From contig WPIO01000090.1 of NCBI GenBank assembly GCA_009760855.2, positions 372,001 to 436,000 on the forward strand: a stretch of DNA of 64,000 bases, written 5' to 3'. The stretch is from Cristatella mucedo. Its lineage: Eukaryota > Bryozoa > Phylactolaemata > Cristatellidae. Below are positions 44,231 through 55,634 of the stretch, piece by piece. Positions within the stretch are counted from its first letter, which is position 1, and each line of letters starts with the position of its first letter. The position numbers and the translations under genes are program-made. The notes beneath the pieces are model-generated. The model had not been told where the DNA came from and made no database searches. It saw nothing but the letters and a program-made list of their open reading frames with translations.

Positions 44231-44385
44231 CATGAAGCCGAGCTGGGTTGGTACAGTGGTTAGGGTGCTCGCCCCAACTAAAGTCTAGCTGAGGTCGTGG
44301 GCTCGAGCTCTGAGGCATATGTGAAGCGCCTGAATAGAGATTTAGTTCTCTTGGGGCGCTAGACAAATGAAATATATAATATATG
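44231..44385 (+). mobile_element. SINE2, best copy
   Basis: Sense copy: head GAAGCCGAGCTGGGTTGGTA and CAGTGGTTAGGGTGCTCGCC (A-box-like), then GGTCGTGGGCTCGAGCTCT (B-box-like). The tail GAAGCGCCTGAATAGAGATT and TAGTTCTCTTGGGGCGCTAG is then followed by AT repeats. The tail folds like the LINE-A 3' end (AGCGCC with GGCGCT, AGAGA with TCTCT). Confidence 0.8.
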
Positions 44386-44521
44386 TTTGAACTGAGTCAG
44401 CACACAGATTAAAAATAACAGAGAAATCAAAATAACCCAATGAATGATCTCAGAAATTGGAGCTTTATATTTTATTAAAAGGTTCTAAATCAATAGCTGT
44501 AGTGAAATAAATCGGGGTTAC

Positions 44522-45050
44522 GTTTCATGCAATCGGCAACAACTCAAGGCACCAAATTCAAATTTCAAAGTTTGTCATTGACTTTCAGGTCCCTCTATTC
44601 TTGACTCCGGCCAACCTAACATATCAACTTTCCCACCAGGCTAAAAATCGTAATACCCAATTTTCGGATTTCAATTTTCTTCCGATATCTCATAAAAATC
44701 TCAAATCTCTAGGAGACTGTGCATTTACTTTGCATGTACCCAAAGTCAGGAACTCACTCCCGGCTTGCGTCACAACATCTCCCAGCTTGTCCACATTTAA
44801 AAAGAAACTAAAAACTCACCTTTCATGACAGCATTTAGTGGGTCCCTGTGATTCACCCTTTATGTGCCTATACATTCATACGCTGGGCATACTGACCCTG
44901 TGCATCTCACCTAGTCATATTATTCTTGTCGTTGCATGCCCCCACTAGTCATTCAATCGTGCTTCCTGTGCAGTAAATTTAAAGTGCCTAGAAAGAGGCT
45001 GAGCTATAAATGAAGGCGCTATAGCAAATGTATTATCATTATTATCATTA
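44522..45050 (+). mobile_element. LINE-A 3' part
   Basis: The 44601-44828 frame retains TPANLTYQLSHQAKNRNTQF, KNLKSLGDCAFTLHVPKVRN and SLPACVTTSPSLSTFKKKLK, the family's C-terminus. A 3' UTR, GCCTAGAAAGAGGCTGAG and an ATT-rich tail follow. Confidence 0.82.
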
Positions 45051-46235
45051 TTATCTCTATGTCCGTCGTCGTTAAATCAGTGGCATGAAATATATTGGAC
45101 TAGGGGAAATTCAAATATCCTGATTGACTAATTGGCAAGATGATCTAGAATGCATGTGGTTACCAGTTTGCTAATGTCGTCTAACAGTGTGGAGTGCTGA
45201 ATAGGAAATTAAGCAGATGGAGAACAATACATTCTTGTGCTCGCTTTGACTTGATAGATTGCAATAAAATTAATTACAATGAACTTGATAATTTTCTGAG
45301 AGCAAATGAGATCTTCAAAAAACTCTTGGGAGTTGCATGAGTATTCAGTTGCGAAGGAAATCGTGTTTAGACATGAAGTACTGACGAAGTATTTCATTGA
45401 GAGTATCATGTTGCCGATAAGACCAAATCATGAGCTATGAGGAAAACGATCGTACAAATGCATGGAACTCATCATGCAATGGTAAAGGAAATCACATTTT
45501 ATAATTGTCTTTGTCATGGCAAAGTTTTCATGATTGAAGCCCATCTTTTAGGTAGAAACCATATTCAGTTCATTTAAATCAAGATATTGAATGAGTAGTT
45601 TTATTTGTTTAGTAATTGTTTTATTGCTAATTTCAGCTTGGTTTCTTCTTATATCCTCAAATAATGGTTAGTTCATGATTTAGACTGAACGCGTAATGAT
45701 TTTATTGAGTAACCTGTAATCTGTAAAAAGCAGAACTCATTTAACGAAACATGAAATGGCTAAATTGGCAACACAACTCGGATAGGTCTGTACTAATCAG
45801 TTCATGAGACTGAATCATCAGTCTATTCCTACATTTCCGCAAAGATTCCCCAGCTTTTATAAAGCAGTACAGTTCAGCACATTGATCAGCTTGAAAAAAC
45901 GCTCGATTTCACCGATTCCAAAGAAGAACCTGAAATCTTTAGAAGCGCAAGTAGGCACTTTTGAGTTATCTTTACCAGCAGAACGCAGATCTCTGTACAT
46001 GATAGGTAATATTTTCTTTTAGTTGCAGGCCGAGTTGCTCGAATGTAGCAAGAAACCGAGGGTTCCATGGTCAGTGCTTAGTCCGAACACACCAAGCGAA
46101 GGTCAGGTTGGCTGCCGTGCTAAAAATTTATGGCTTTACATTCTGCATTCCGTGAATTGAGCTTTTTTAAGCCTAGGCGACGAATAGTAGTTATTCGTAC
46201 AGTATTTCAGGTTTATCTCGAAGCCCCTATTTTAA
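45051..46235. other. Intron sequence, one unassigned ORF
   Basis: A 72-codon plus frame (45804-46022) is basic (SLKKRSISPIPKKNLKSLEA) and followed by a GTAATA-type donor at about 46005. It could be an exon, but no homology is recognised and the kinase exons on each side already join in frame without it. Confidence 0.35.
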
Positions 46236-46625
46236 AATAATATTAAATTTGATAAAGTACGACCAGATAACTCAAAATCTTTCAAAGTTGCTTAAATTTG
46301 CTGCAAAGCAAGCACGAGCAAATGTTTAGTGGTAGCATGCTCAATAAAAAACGAAAATAACACGGTTAGGGATGACATGCCCAGTGTTAGCAGGCAAGTA
46401 TAGTTAGTGGCAGCATGCCCAGTTTTAGCAAGCATAAGCACATAAAGGACGAATCACAGGGACCCACCAAATGCTATGATAAATAGGCGTGTTTTTAGAT
46501 TTAATTTAAATGTGGACAAGGCAGCAGATGTCGAGACGGGAGTCAGGAGTAAGTTCTTGACTTTGCGAGCATGTGAACTAAAGTACCGGTCTTCACAGTA
46601 AAACTGAAGAAGGTTTGTAAAAGCA
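46236..46625 (-). mobile_element. LINE-A 3' UTR fragment, diverged
   Basis: AATAATATTAAATTTGATAA, a weakened stem-loop, then CACGGTTAGGGATGACATGC and the AAGGACGAATCACAGGGACC block. It fades near AAGAAGGTTTGTAAAAGC. Confidence 0.72.
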
Positions 46626-47656
46626 ACGCTCAACGAGTCATAGTCTGAACACTATCAGCACTATGACCTAAGGCTTAGGTCGGCTAACTCCAACCTTTAG
46701 GCCATATCCGGCCTAGCTAGTAGCCCAGTCCGGCCTAGCTGTCCTCTAGTCATTTATTGATGGATCCGGCCTAATTGAGTCGTCTAGGCTTCCTTTCCTT
46801 TCAATATAGAGGTATTTGACTTACAAGTATCCCAAATAACAAGTGTTCGAGGCAAGAGTTATCTCTCTGCCACTGTTTGCTTTGATTTGACAGCTTACTA
46901 TCATTGTGTTTTATTTCTCTAAGCACGTTTTGAAGTATAAAGTGGGCGTAACCGCTTCACCCACTCCTGGGCAGGCGGATTGGGCGAGGTTTCTTCTGGC
47001 CTAGTGTGCCTCCTTGACCTGCTGAAATGGCCTAACAGTCCAAATTGTTTGCCGACCTCTGACCTAAGCGATGTGAAAAGAATTCCTCGAGGTTTCACCA
47101 CAGCTGCTTTTTCAGTTATTTGTCTCCTAAAACTATTTTAAATGATCTAGAAATTAGAAACTTGCAGTGATTTGTTTATCTTCAATATTGGAAAGACTTC
47201 TACAGTTATATTATGTGGACAACACTCCAATATATTTGTGGAAATCATCTGGTCAAAACTGGATTTAAATAAATTGTTGTTTCTGAAATGAAATCGTAAT
47301 TTTTCATTCAATATTGTATTTCTTGGATGTTTAATTATTTAATGCTAAGAAACTAATATTTGTAGATGTAAAATATTGTATAGTTATTATTAGGCATTTA
47401 TTTGGAAATATTAATACTAGGCTGCTGCAAGTATTTTTAGTTTTGGATATTCATAAATTGTATTACAATAAAAATACAACGTCATATAGGGATAATATAG
47501 AACGTAAAGGAGTTGTGAAAAATGTTGCAATGGCACGACAGAGACAGGGTTGAGGATAAAAAGGTGATAACGGCGAAGTTATTTCTTAGTGCTTACAATA
47601 TGTATAAAATAGTAAGCAAAGTGTCGATCAGTTCATGCAGTTCGTGATTGTCACAG
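46626..47656. other. Intron, short CCGGCCTA repeats then AT-rich
   Basis: At 46675-46790 the words TCCGGCCTAGCT and GGCCTA recur several times with irregular spacing. The rest up to the last kinase exon is AT-rich without features. Confidence 0.4.
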
Positions 47657-47911
47657 CCATTCCTAGGCCCAGTGCATGCAACCGTACTAACAACTCCAGA
47701 TGTCGGTCTTGCAGCCCTGAATCTACTAGACGGATTACTGCAGTTTAATCCAAACAAACGATACACAGCTTTTGAGGCAATGGAGTCACCATTCATCCAA
47801 AACGCCACGCCTGAGGGATACCAGCTGGTAGGTGCTCTGCGACTATACATCAACAGATTTTTCCGTTGGAAACAAGTCGCTGAGGCGTTAGCTTCACTCG
47901 CTGTTTATTGA
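47657..47911 (+). CDS. CDK-type kinase, C-terminal lobe exon
   Basis: Acceptor TGTCACAG in phase 0 fits the exon ending at 38748. It reads PFLGPVHATVLTTPDVGLAA, then LNLLDGLLQFNPNKRYTAFE and AMESPFIQNATPEGYQL. This is the CDK C-lobe end (LLxxLLxxxPxxRxTAxxALxHPYF), including the conserved Arg, and TPEGYQL parallels TPGCQL of CDK7. Either it reads through to the stop at 47909-47911, or it splices at CAGCTG/GTAGGT (exon end 47827) to an unseen last exon. Confidence 0.7.
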   Translation, partial: PFLGPVHATVLTTPDVGLAALNLLDGLLQFNPNKRYTAFEAMESPFIQNATPEGYQLVGALRLYINRFFRWKQVAEALASLAVY

Positions 47912-47954
47912 GTGCACAGCTGAAAAAGCATGCAATATAACAATTAACGGCTAA

Positions 47955-48115
47955 TTCATTGTCCACACAGGACCTGAAGGTGTACAGAGGCTTAAACTGG
48001 TGCAGCAGTTCAGCTAGGTACGAAGGAGCTCAAAAGCATAACCTATTAGGAGAGCAAAGCGTTTTAATCCATCCACAAGTTTTGGGTGTCCTATGAGCAG
48101 CAGTTTGGTGTTATC
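47955..48115 (-). mobile_element. LINE-B fragment with internal deletion
   Basis: Plus-strand text TTGTCCACACAGGACCTGAA, then GCAGTTCAGCTAGGTACGAA, jumps to CTATTAGGAGAGCAAAGCGT and GGGTGTCCTATGAGCAGCAG. These two blocks are about 350 bp apart in the copy at 61382-62640. Confidence 0.72.
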
Positions 48116-48894
48116 GTCTTGTATTTCAAGAACGAAATTGGTCCCCATATAAACTAAACTTGGCAACCATGGTTTTTGCTTGGTTTGAGTTTAGCAATTC
48201 AAAAACAGTGGTCGATCGTTTCGGGATACAAGAAGCAGTCTGAGAACATGTTTAAGCTTAAGAAGTTTGCTTCGAAGTCTGGTTCAAGATCAGACACACT
48301 TGTTGCATCCTCACTATTATTTTGACCCCATCGATGTGCTATTTCTTGTTTAGCTCTTGAGATACTAACATAACATCCAAAGAGCAGTCATATTACTCAG
48401 TTAGTATGGGAGTGTTACAAACCCATTGTTTAGATTGCGACTTTAGAAGGTTTTATAAAGAACGAATGGCTCTTTTTGGTAAACATGTGAATAATTTTGC
48501 AATCGTTGCTACAGGCAAAATAACCATGCAATATTTAGTTTGCAATGTTTGGCTCATTACAATTTGTTACTTATTGCAATTCAAGACATTAACATGCTCG
48601 CCTTCGATCCTGAGAACACCGGCTCAAGCCCAGATGTGTATGTGAAATGCTGCACATAATACCATTTCTACTTGTATTCAATGGGAATGAAACGCTTTAC
48701 TTTTACCGAATATCCTACTGCATAGGAAATGGACATTTCAACGCTAAAAAAGTAGATCGTAACTTATGCTACCAAATATTAAAAAAGCCTAGTCACTCAG
48801 AAAAATAAAAGAGACTACCATCGTCTTAAAGTTTATCTGTTCGTTGTTAGACCGTAGTAGGCAAGAAATTAAATGGGTATGGACATTTGAAGCC
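48116..48894. other. Nothing firm
   Basis: A 79-codon plus frame (48406-48645) lacks features. Its end (GCTCGCCTTCGATCCTGAG, then GGCTCAAGCCCAGATGTGTA) may be an eroded SINE2 remnant near 48595-48660. Confidence 0.4.
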
Positions 48895-49665
48895 TTAAGC
48901 TGTCTGCATCGCAGGCAGAGCCATATGCTAGGTCGGCGGCTAAAAACGTGCTCATTAGTTATGATCTTGCGAACCTATTATTGTTTTGTTATTGTCGTTA
49001 AAGCGTGGTCTTATAGATTTTGTCGCTCCTAAGGTCAGTTAATTGGGCTGCGAAATAGCTCATGAAGTGGGGGGGCTGTGAGCAGAGTACCCGCATGCTT
49101 GGTATTCCTAGCAATGTTATGAATCACTAGGCGTTTTCTTCATCAAGCGTTGTTGCTAATCTCTCTAGCTTAGTATTCATCAGGTCGTCTCTAATTCCGG
49201 CGGCACCACTACAGGTTTGTTTGTAGAATCCTTGCTAGTTGTACGATGAAGCCCTATAATTAAGCAACCTTAATCGCAAAAAGGCATTGACCTTATCGAA
49301 TTGGCCGAAACATGCAGGAAATCGGTAACATGCCCGACCGTTAAAGAGGCAAACCTGAAATCATTGTGATCTTTCTTTCGTAACCGTAGGACTATCAAAA
49401 TGAAGGTGTAGTCACCACTATTACACACTCATCCTTCAAGCGGTTTGCAGTCCCCTTGACGACGTCTTCCTAACCCTTGGTTTATAATTCATCTAACAGC
49501 AAGTTAACACAGGTGGTAGTAGTCTATGTCCTGCCAGAAACAGAGTCCTAATTTTTCTCAGATTTTCGTGATCTCAATGGGGATTCAAGGCACAGGACAC
49601 CTATGAAACTGCGGTTCTTCATGTTAGCAATGAAATTATTTACGGAAATGGTGATGGGAATGTCA
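48895..49665 (+). mobile_element. LINE-A 5' region (N-terminus and endonuclease), decayed
   Basis: CGGCGGCTAAAAACGTGCTC parallels the N-terminal coding region at about 22070. Later scraps read LGIPSNVMNH, LSSLVFIRSS, DLIELAET, SSFKRFAVP and DFRDL, in the order of the intact copy's endonuclease. Broken by many indels. It ends before the RT. Confidence 0.65.
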
Positions 49666-49698
49666 CTGCCCATGTAATCATTAAATAAAATTTATACA

Positions 49699-49870
49699 AG
49701 CTGATTAAACAGCCTCTTTTTGTATAGCGACAGAAGAGCCTTGACCGCCATCACCACCACTTGCAGCCAGCGGCGATAAAGGATTGCCCACCACAGGATT
49801 AGAACCCACGACCCCGGGATCGAGGTAGGAAAAAGTAACCGCCTTACCTAGTGAGCCATTACGGCTTACC
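49699..49870 (-). mobile_element. SINE1, near complete
   Basis: Tail AGCTGATTAAACAGCCTCTT and TTGTATAGCGACAGAAGAGC, B box in CACAGGATTAGAACCCACGA (one change), palindrome altered, head GAGCCATTACGGCTTACC. It lies between a LINE-A 5' piece and a LINE-B. Confidence 0.8.
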
Positions 49871-49876
49871 GTATGC

Positions 49877-51145
49877 TAGGTCTATCAGCTGCCTTCGATA
49901 CTGTTGATCACGGTGTCCAACTTGAGCGATGGAGAACAACGGCATTTCAACGAGGCACTGTCATAGTTCAAATCGTACCTGTATGATTAGGTTCAACCTG
50001 TGTCGTTTGCTAGTTCTGTCTCACCCACGAGATTGGTCACATGTGGAGTCCCTCAAGGGTTCGTCCTCGGTCACTTGCAGTTCTCCATTTATGCTGAACT
50101 TCTGGGAAAAGTAATTAAGGCCTATGGAGTAGGATGTCATTTTTATTCTAAACATAGTCAGCTGTATTTTTTATTCCAACCGTCAAAATCTGCTGCGGCA
50201 ACTGATAAACCGAATGCTTGTCTTGCCAAAATTTGATCCTGGACGTCAGAAAGTTTCTTCAAACTAAATGACTAGAAAACTGACCTGCTGCTCACAGGAC
50301 ACCCTAAGCTTGTGGCTGGATTAAAAAGCCTCGCTCTTCTAATAGGTTATGCTGTTGTGCAACCGTCAAAATGGGCTCAAAACTTAGGTGCCGTTTTCAA
50401 AGGCTGGTTAAATTTTAAAAGCTTCATTCAGAAGACTGATACTACAGCTAGCCCTCACGCCCGATCCCTGTCCAAGATAAGGAGCCGTCTTCCATGGTGG
50501 CTTGCAAAAAATAACTAGCTCCTTAGTTCTGTCTCTGCTTGATTATTGTAACTCCCTTTTGGCTGGGCTACTAAAGCGGCTAGGTGTCAAATACCAGAGG
50601 TTTGACCACCATGCGCCTCCTTTGCTAAAAGAGATAGAATGACTGCTGGTTGACCAACGGGTACAGAGCAAAGTTTCTTATGCTGACCTACAAGGCCGGC
50701 GACGGCTTTGCTCCTTCATACCTAATGGAACTGCTGCACCAGTTTCAGCCTCCTCGTGCACTCAGGTCCTGTGTGGATAATAAATTAGTGGTTTCATTAC
50801 TCAGCTCAAAGACCATTGGCAACAGAAACATGATCTCTACAGGTTCAAGACAGTGAGGTTTGCTTCTGCAATTCTTGTGCAATTGCAAAGATCTCCTTCT
50901 GCCGACTAAGGCTCATTCTAACCAGCAGTCCTGAGCTGCTACTTCCAAGCCACTCGCTAACTCAACTGCTCTCTTGACTCTGCTATGCTTCCCACTTTCT
51001 CTTTGTTGCCTGAGATGAAGTATGTCGGCTTCCAAATGCATACCGAAAGCCGGTTATGCTGTGAGTGGGCTATTCAAAAATCTCATGTGGAAAATCTATA
51101 GTCTTCAGGGCTTTGCTGAGTTAGAGACGGAGAAACATCACCTTT
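49877..51145 (+). mobile_element. LINE-B, RT to 3' end, old
   Basis: Starts in the RT core (LSAAFDTVDH), then GVPQGFVLGHLQFSIYAELL, GKVIKAYGVGCHFYSKHSQL (the A-D-D box is changed to S-K-H), KSFIQKTDTTASPHARSLSK, AGDGFAPSYLMELLHQFQPP and ALRSCVDNKL. It ends with the 3' region and TTAGAGACGGAGAAACATC. Inactive. Confidence 0.8.
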
Positions 51146-51242
51146 CAGTGAGCGACTTCGAAGGATCCTTGTGAATGCGCAATGAACAGCCGAAGAAGCT
51201 CTGATGACTATAAAACACACTGCAATGATCTTTGCTAGATCT

Positions 51243-51617
51243 GGTTTGCTTCGTGGTTTAAACACTCTCTCTTGCAATTGTGATTGCCAATCAAAATCTA
51301 GACTTTCACTTATTGTCAGAAGCCATTTAATTCTACCTTCGCTTTGGTCCATCCCAGTCATCCAGCAGGTCGATTTCTCTCAACTTGCTTGCTGTATTTG
51401 TTGATTAAAGCAATCGCCATTTTCCTCATGCCTGAGGACACTATTATGCTGGGCTTAATATGATTGTAAATGTTAATGCTATGCTTCTGGTCATCGAGCA
51501 TTGCGAAAAAACCATTCGGTCAGGCTTCCCTTTAAGCGAATGAAGATTTGCTACAAAGTGGTTGAGTTCTCCGAGGGAACTATGTTAAAATGTATTATTA
51601 TTATTATTATTATTATT
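51243..51617 (+). mobile_element. LINE-A remnant with tail
   Basis: Scraps of the AxxNLGFHF region (GATTGCCAATCAAAATCTAG), then a jump to the 3' end: TTGCTACAAAGTGGTTGAGT, TCTCCGAGGGAACTATG, then (ATT)n at 51594-51617. Confidence 0.65.
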
Positions 51618-51639
51618 AATATATGGATGGCAGCTGATT

Positions 51640-52787
51640 AAAAACCCTCTCGCTGATGTGATTGCCAAGCACAATCTAGGCTTTCACTTCTATGCGGATG
51701 ACACTCATTTGTACCTTTGCTTTGATCCCTCCCAGCCTTCGAGCACCTCAAATTCTCTCAACTCACTTGCTGCATGCATTGATGACATCCGATCATGGAT
51801 GGCAGCAAATTTTCTAAAACTTAACGATGATAAAACTAACTTACTAGTTATGGGCAAACCTAGTGTTATTCAGAAATTGGAAAGGCTGACTTTCAAAATT
51901 GGCTCTGCCAGCATATCTCCAGTTGCATCAGCTCGAAATCTAGGTGTCATATTCCAAAGCGACCTCTCGTTAGACGCCCACATCAGCTCCACAGTCAAAT
52001 CAGCCTATTTTCAGCTTCATAACATTGCTAAAATTAGGGCTTGTTTAGATAAGGATACCACGTCCAAGTTGGTCCATGCATTCGTGACATCTCGTCTCGA
52101 CTTCTGAAACTCACTGCTTACTGGCCTACCAGCATGTGCGATCAGGCGATTGCAGCTGGTGCAAAACTCTGCAGCTAGGCTTGTCTGTCGTGAGCGTCGC
52201 AGTTGCCACATTACTCCACTTCTCGCCGACCTGCACTGGTTACCAGTCAAGCAACGGATTGACTTCAAGGTTTTGTCGCTCACTTTTAGGTCTCTTCATT
52301 CTATGGCTCCAGCCTATCTTTCAGAGATACTACTCCATCAGGCAAAGCATCGTACCACTCGCTTTTCGGAATCCAACAGTCTAGAAATACCTCGTACAAA
52401 CCTTAAATCCTTTGGAGACCGTGCATTTAGCTCGTATGCTCCCACAGCCTGGAACTCCCTCCCGACCTGCATCAGAACATCCCCTGACCTGACCACATTT
52501 AAAAGAAACTTAAAAACACACCTATTTAGGACAGCATTTAGTGGGTCCTTGTGATTCGTCCTCGATGTGATTATGCGTGCTGACACTGTGCATGCTGCCA
52601 CTAACCACATTTGCATGCTGACCCAGTGCATGTAACCCCTAACCATGTTATTCATTTTGTTTGTTTTTCAAGCATGATTTTACTTACTATTCTGTTGCGT
52701 ATCACTTTGCAGCAAATGTAAAGCGCATAGAAAGAGATAAAGTTCTCTGAGGGCGCTTTATCAAGTGCAATATTATTATTATTATTA
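51640..52787 (+). mobile_element. LINE-A, young copy from RT catalytic box to tail
   Basis: Open at 51658-52107 with AKHNLGFHFYADDTHLYLCF, WMAANFLKLNDDKTNLLVMG and NLGVIFQSDLSLDAHISSTV. A nonsense TGA at 52105-52107 replaces TGC (Cys of DFCNS). The same frame then continues to 52554 through QLVQNSAARLVCRERRSCHI and LFRTAFSGSL. 3' UTR, stem-loop and (ATT)n are intact. From about 52020 on it is almost identical to 32468-33217. Confidence 0.9.
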
Positions 52788-53832
52788 AAAAAATTCAATG
52801 CTGATAAAACCAACCTACAAGTAATCGGTAAACCAAGTATCGTTCAGACACGAGAAAACCAGAAATTGAAAGCTCAAAGTCGTCTCTGATTGCATTAATT
52901 CTGTTCCTGTTTACATAGTCGTCTAATAAAATGTCGCTTTCATTATATCAGCACCACAGCCAAGTTTACCTACTGGGAGGTACACAATATTGCTAAAATT
53001 TGGCTTCGCTTAGACGGCGATACTAAATTTAAAGTGGTTCAATCATGTATGGAATCCCGTTTCAGATTTGATAAGTAACTGTTTGCTAGTTTCCCAAGAC
53101 GTGCAACAAAGCGCTCTAAAGTGGCCCAGAACTCATCAGCTAGCTATGTCTGTAGCCCAGCAGTTGCCAAATCACTTCGTTTCTCTCAAACCTGCACTCT
53201 CTCCCAGTCAAGCAGCATGTTGACTTTAAAGTTCAGTTACTTACTTTTAAATTCCTTAATTATCTCGTTAAAGCCGACCTATAAGAGCTACATTACAAAT
53301 GAGTGAATAATCTTTAAACTCACTGTTCTGCCTCAAATGATTAGCCATAATTTGAATCTCTCAGATCTAATCCCCCCACCAGGCCATGCATTGTACTATC
53401 CGCTTTTCGGAATCCAACAGTTTACCAATACCTCGTACAAACCTCAAATCCTTAGGAGAACGCTCATTTAGTTTGTATGGTTCCAAAGCTTGGAACTCCC
53501 TCCCGACTTGAGCTAGAACATCCCCATCCGAATTTAAAAAGAACTTAAAACACTCATATTTAGGACAGCATTTAGTAGTTCCCCGTGATTCGTCCTTCAT
53601 GTGCTTGTGCATGCTGATACTGTTCGTGCTGCCACTAACCACATTTGCATGCTGACCCTGTGCATGTTACCCCTAACCATGTTATTCATGTTGTTTATCA
53701 AGCATGATATTATTCAGCATTCAATTGCGTTTCCCTTTGCAGCAAAGGAAAAGCACCTAGAAAGAGATTAAGTTCTCTGAGGACGCTTTATCAATTGCAT
53801 TATTATTATTATAATTACTATTATTATGTATA
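52788..53832 (+). mobile_element. LINE-A, older copy in tandem
   Basis: Begins FNADKTNLQVIGKPS directly after the preceding tail, is degenerate through 53300, is better kept from 53390 (AWNSLPT region), then has the 3' UTR, GAGGACGCTTTATCAATTGC and an ATT-rich tail. Confidence 0.8.
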
Positions 53833-53929
53833 GAAAACGTTAGTGATCGTAGCTTCAGTCCCAATTCTACAAAGTCCAGAAATCACCACCAAAGCTGGAT
53901 TAAAGGTGCCCTGACACGAAGGCATTTAA

Positions 53930-54112
53930 AACGATTCTTAAAACGCTCAATTTTTATACAGCATTCGGTCTTGTAATTCAAGATTCTTGTGGGTATACTG
54001 CTGACACTATAACTGCTGATTGTGGATGTTACCACCTATCTTTGGGTATGGTTTTCTATACAGAATCTATAAAATCCCTAGAGAGATATTCAGTTCTCTG
54101 AGGGAGCTAAGC
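53930..54112 (+). mobile_element. LINE-A 3' remnant, weak
   Basis: ATTTAAAACGATTCTTAAAA and GCATTCGGTCTTGTAATTCA recall the C-terminal codons. It ends CTAGAGAGATATTCAGTTCT and CTGAGGGAGCTAAG, the stem-loop without the ATT tail. Confidence 0.6.
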
Positions 54113-55324
54113 TTTTATAATTTCCTCTATTCTTGTACCACTTCACTTTCAGCAGTCCTCTCACTCTCATTGGTAGCTGAATAATGCAAGACACAGCTTT
54201 ACTTCCATCGACTGGACAACTTCCACCATACTAGTATTCAAGTAAAATTGCACTGTTTACAAATATTACAATGCATTGTATTCTAGGTCAAGTCGCTTAC
54301 TTATAATATAAAAATTTCTCTGCTTAAATTTATATACAACGATCAATAATATCCAAATAGAATTACTTGATTCTCAAATCGTTTTGTTTTCAATGACCAA
54401 TAAATCAAGCATTACTATGATGCTCAAGTCATAGGTATAAGGAAGTTTCTATTCCAACGCTTCTAAAGACATAAACTCTGTATGATAAAATTCTTGACTG
54501 AATATATCTGCAACCTAATAACATTATACAACATAATAAACAACAACTGCAACATGATGAATCTGAAACAGAGTTAACAAAAAATTAAAAATACACCAAG
54601 TCCCAATAACCCTAATGTAATTTTGTTGTATTATCCGCTTTACGCTTTAAATGTTAACATAATCTTTTTATAAAATTAAGAATTTTAACGTATTTATGCT
54701 CTGAATTTAACTAGTTTAGATCAATGCCAATTGCATGAGCCACAGAGCTTAGGTCACTACATTTTCCTTCAAATGCAATATAACCTTATTGGGCGCTTGC
54801 AAACACTAAACCTTGGTCATTAGATGCAACGACCCCTAACGTGAGAAATGAATGGAAAGAACATCCATCGGGGTGGCCAAACGCAAGTACCTTAACCATT
54901 TAGGCGAACGCAGGCAGATTTATGTTATACTATTTAGGCGATACGTTAATGGAGCATAATTGTCCTTCTGTAAGGTGTTTATTGAAAATTATATTTTAGT
55001 AATTATATTTTAATTTTTAAATTAATGAAGTAAAGGCCACGCTTTAATATCAATACATGAATACCTAAAACTTGCTATTTTCTTAGTAAATTTACTTAGG
55101 ATTTTTGGGAATGATGTCAAAAAAGAAGTAGCGATGTCATAGCATAACATTTTTACAGTACCAGGAAAGACTAAACAGATGGTTTTAGCAAAGTGGCTCG
55201 AAGTTTAATGCTGACGATTCATGTATTTCCCGGAGTCAGAGAAAGTCTTGTAATAAATACTGGATTTTTTTAGGTTCTGTCTCAGGGAGTGACTCCAGAG
55301 TAATGAGGTGCATTCAGCCAACAA
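54113..55324. other. AT-rich, nothing recognised
   Basis: No coding-like segment or clear repeat. A short stretch near 54830-54925 (AAGTACCTTAACCATTTAGG) may be a SINE2 scrap but is too eroded to call. Confidence 0.5.
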
Positions 55325-55500
55325 CCTTACTTTTATGGTGACCCTATTTATGCTACCATGTTATTGTTATTGTTATTGTTATTGTTATTAACCATGTTAT
55401 TGTTTTTGTCTACTGTTATGCTAAAAGTAACCAGATCGCATACTGGGTTTGCAGCAAACCTAAAGTGCCTAGAAAAAAATTAATTACTCTTGAGGTCGAA
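55325..55500 (+). mobile_element. LINE-A 3' UTR remnant with GTTATT repeat
   Basis: ATGCTACCATGTTATT, expanded to about five copies of GTTATT (55359-55390), then ACCATGTTATTGTTTTTGTC and GGTTTGCAGCAAACCTAAAG. The stem-loop is eroded. Confidence 0.65.
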
Positions 55501-55634
55501 ATAACCCCTCTCTGATCTTCAAAATTGATACCGAGAAAAAAAATTATGTTATTTGGCACTGGAGTATAGGTAAGCTGGTTCGGTTAATCAATAACTAGTG
55601 TTTTTTTCTCATTCTGTTCGAGAAAGATTTTTCC

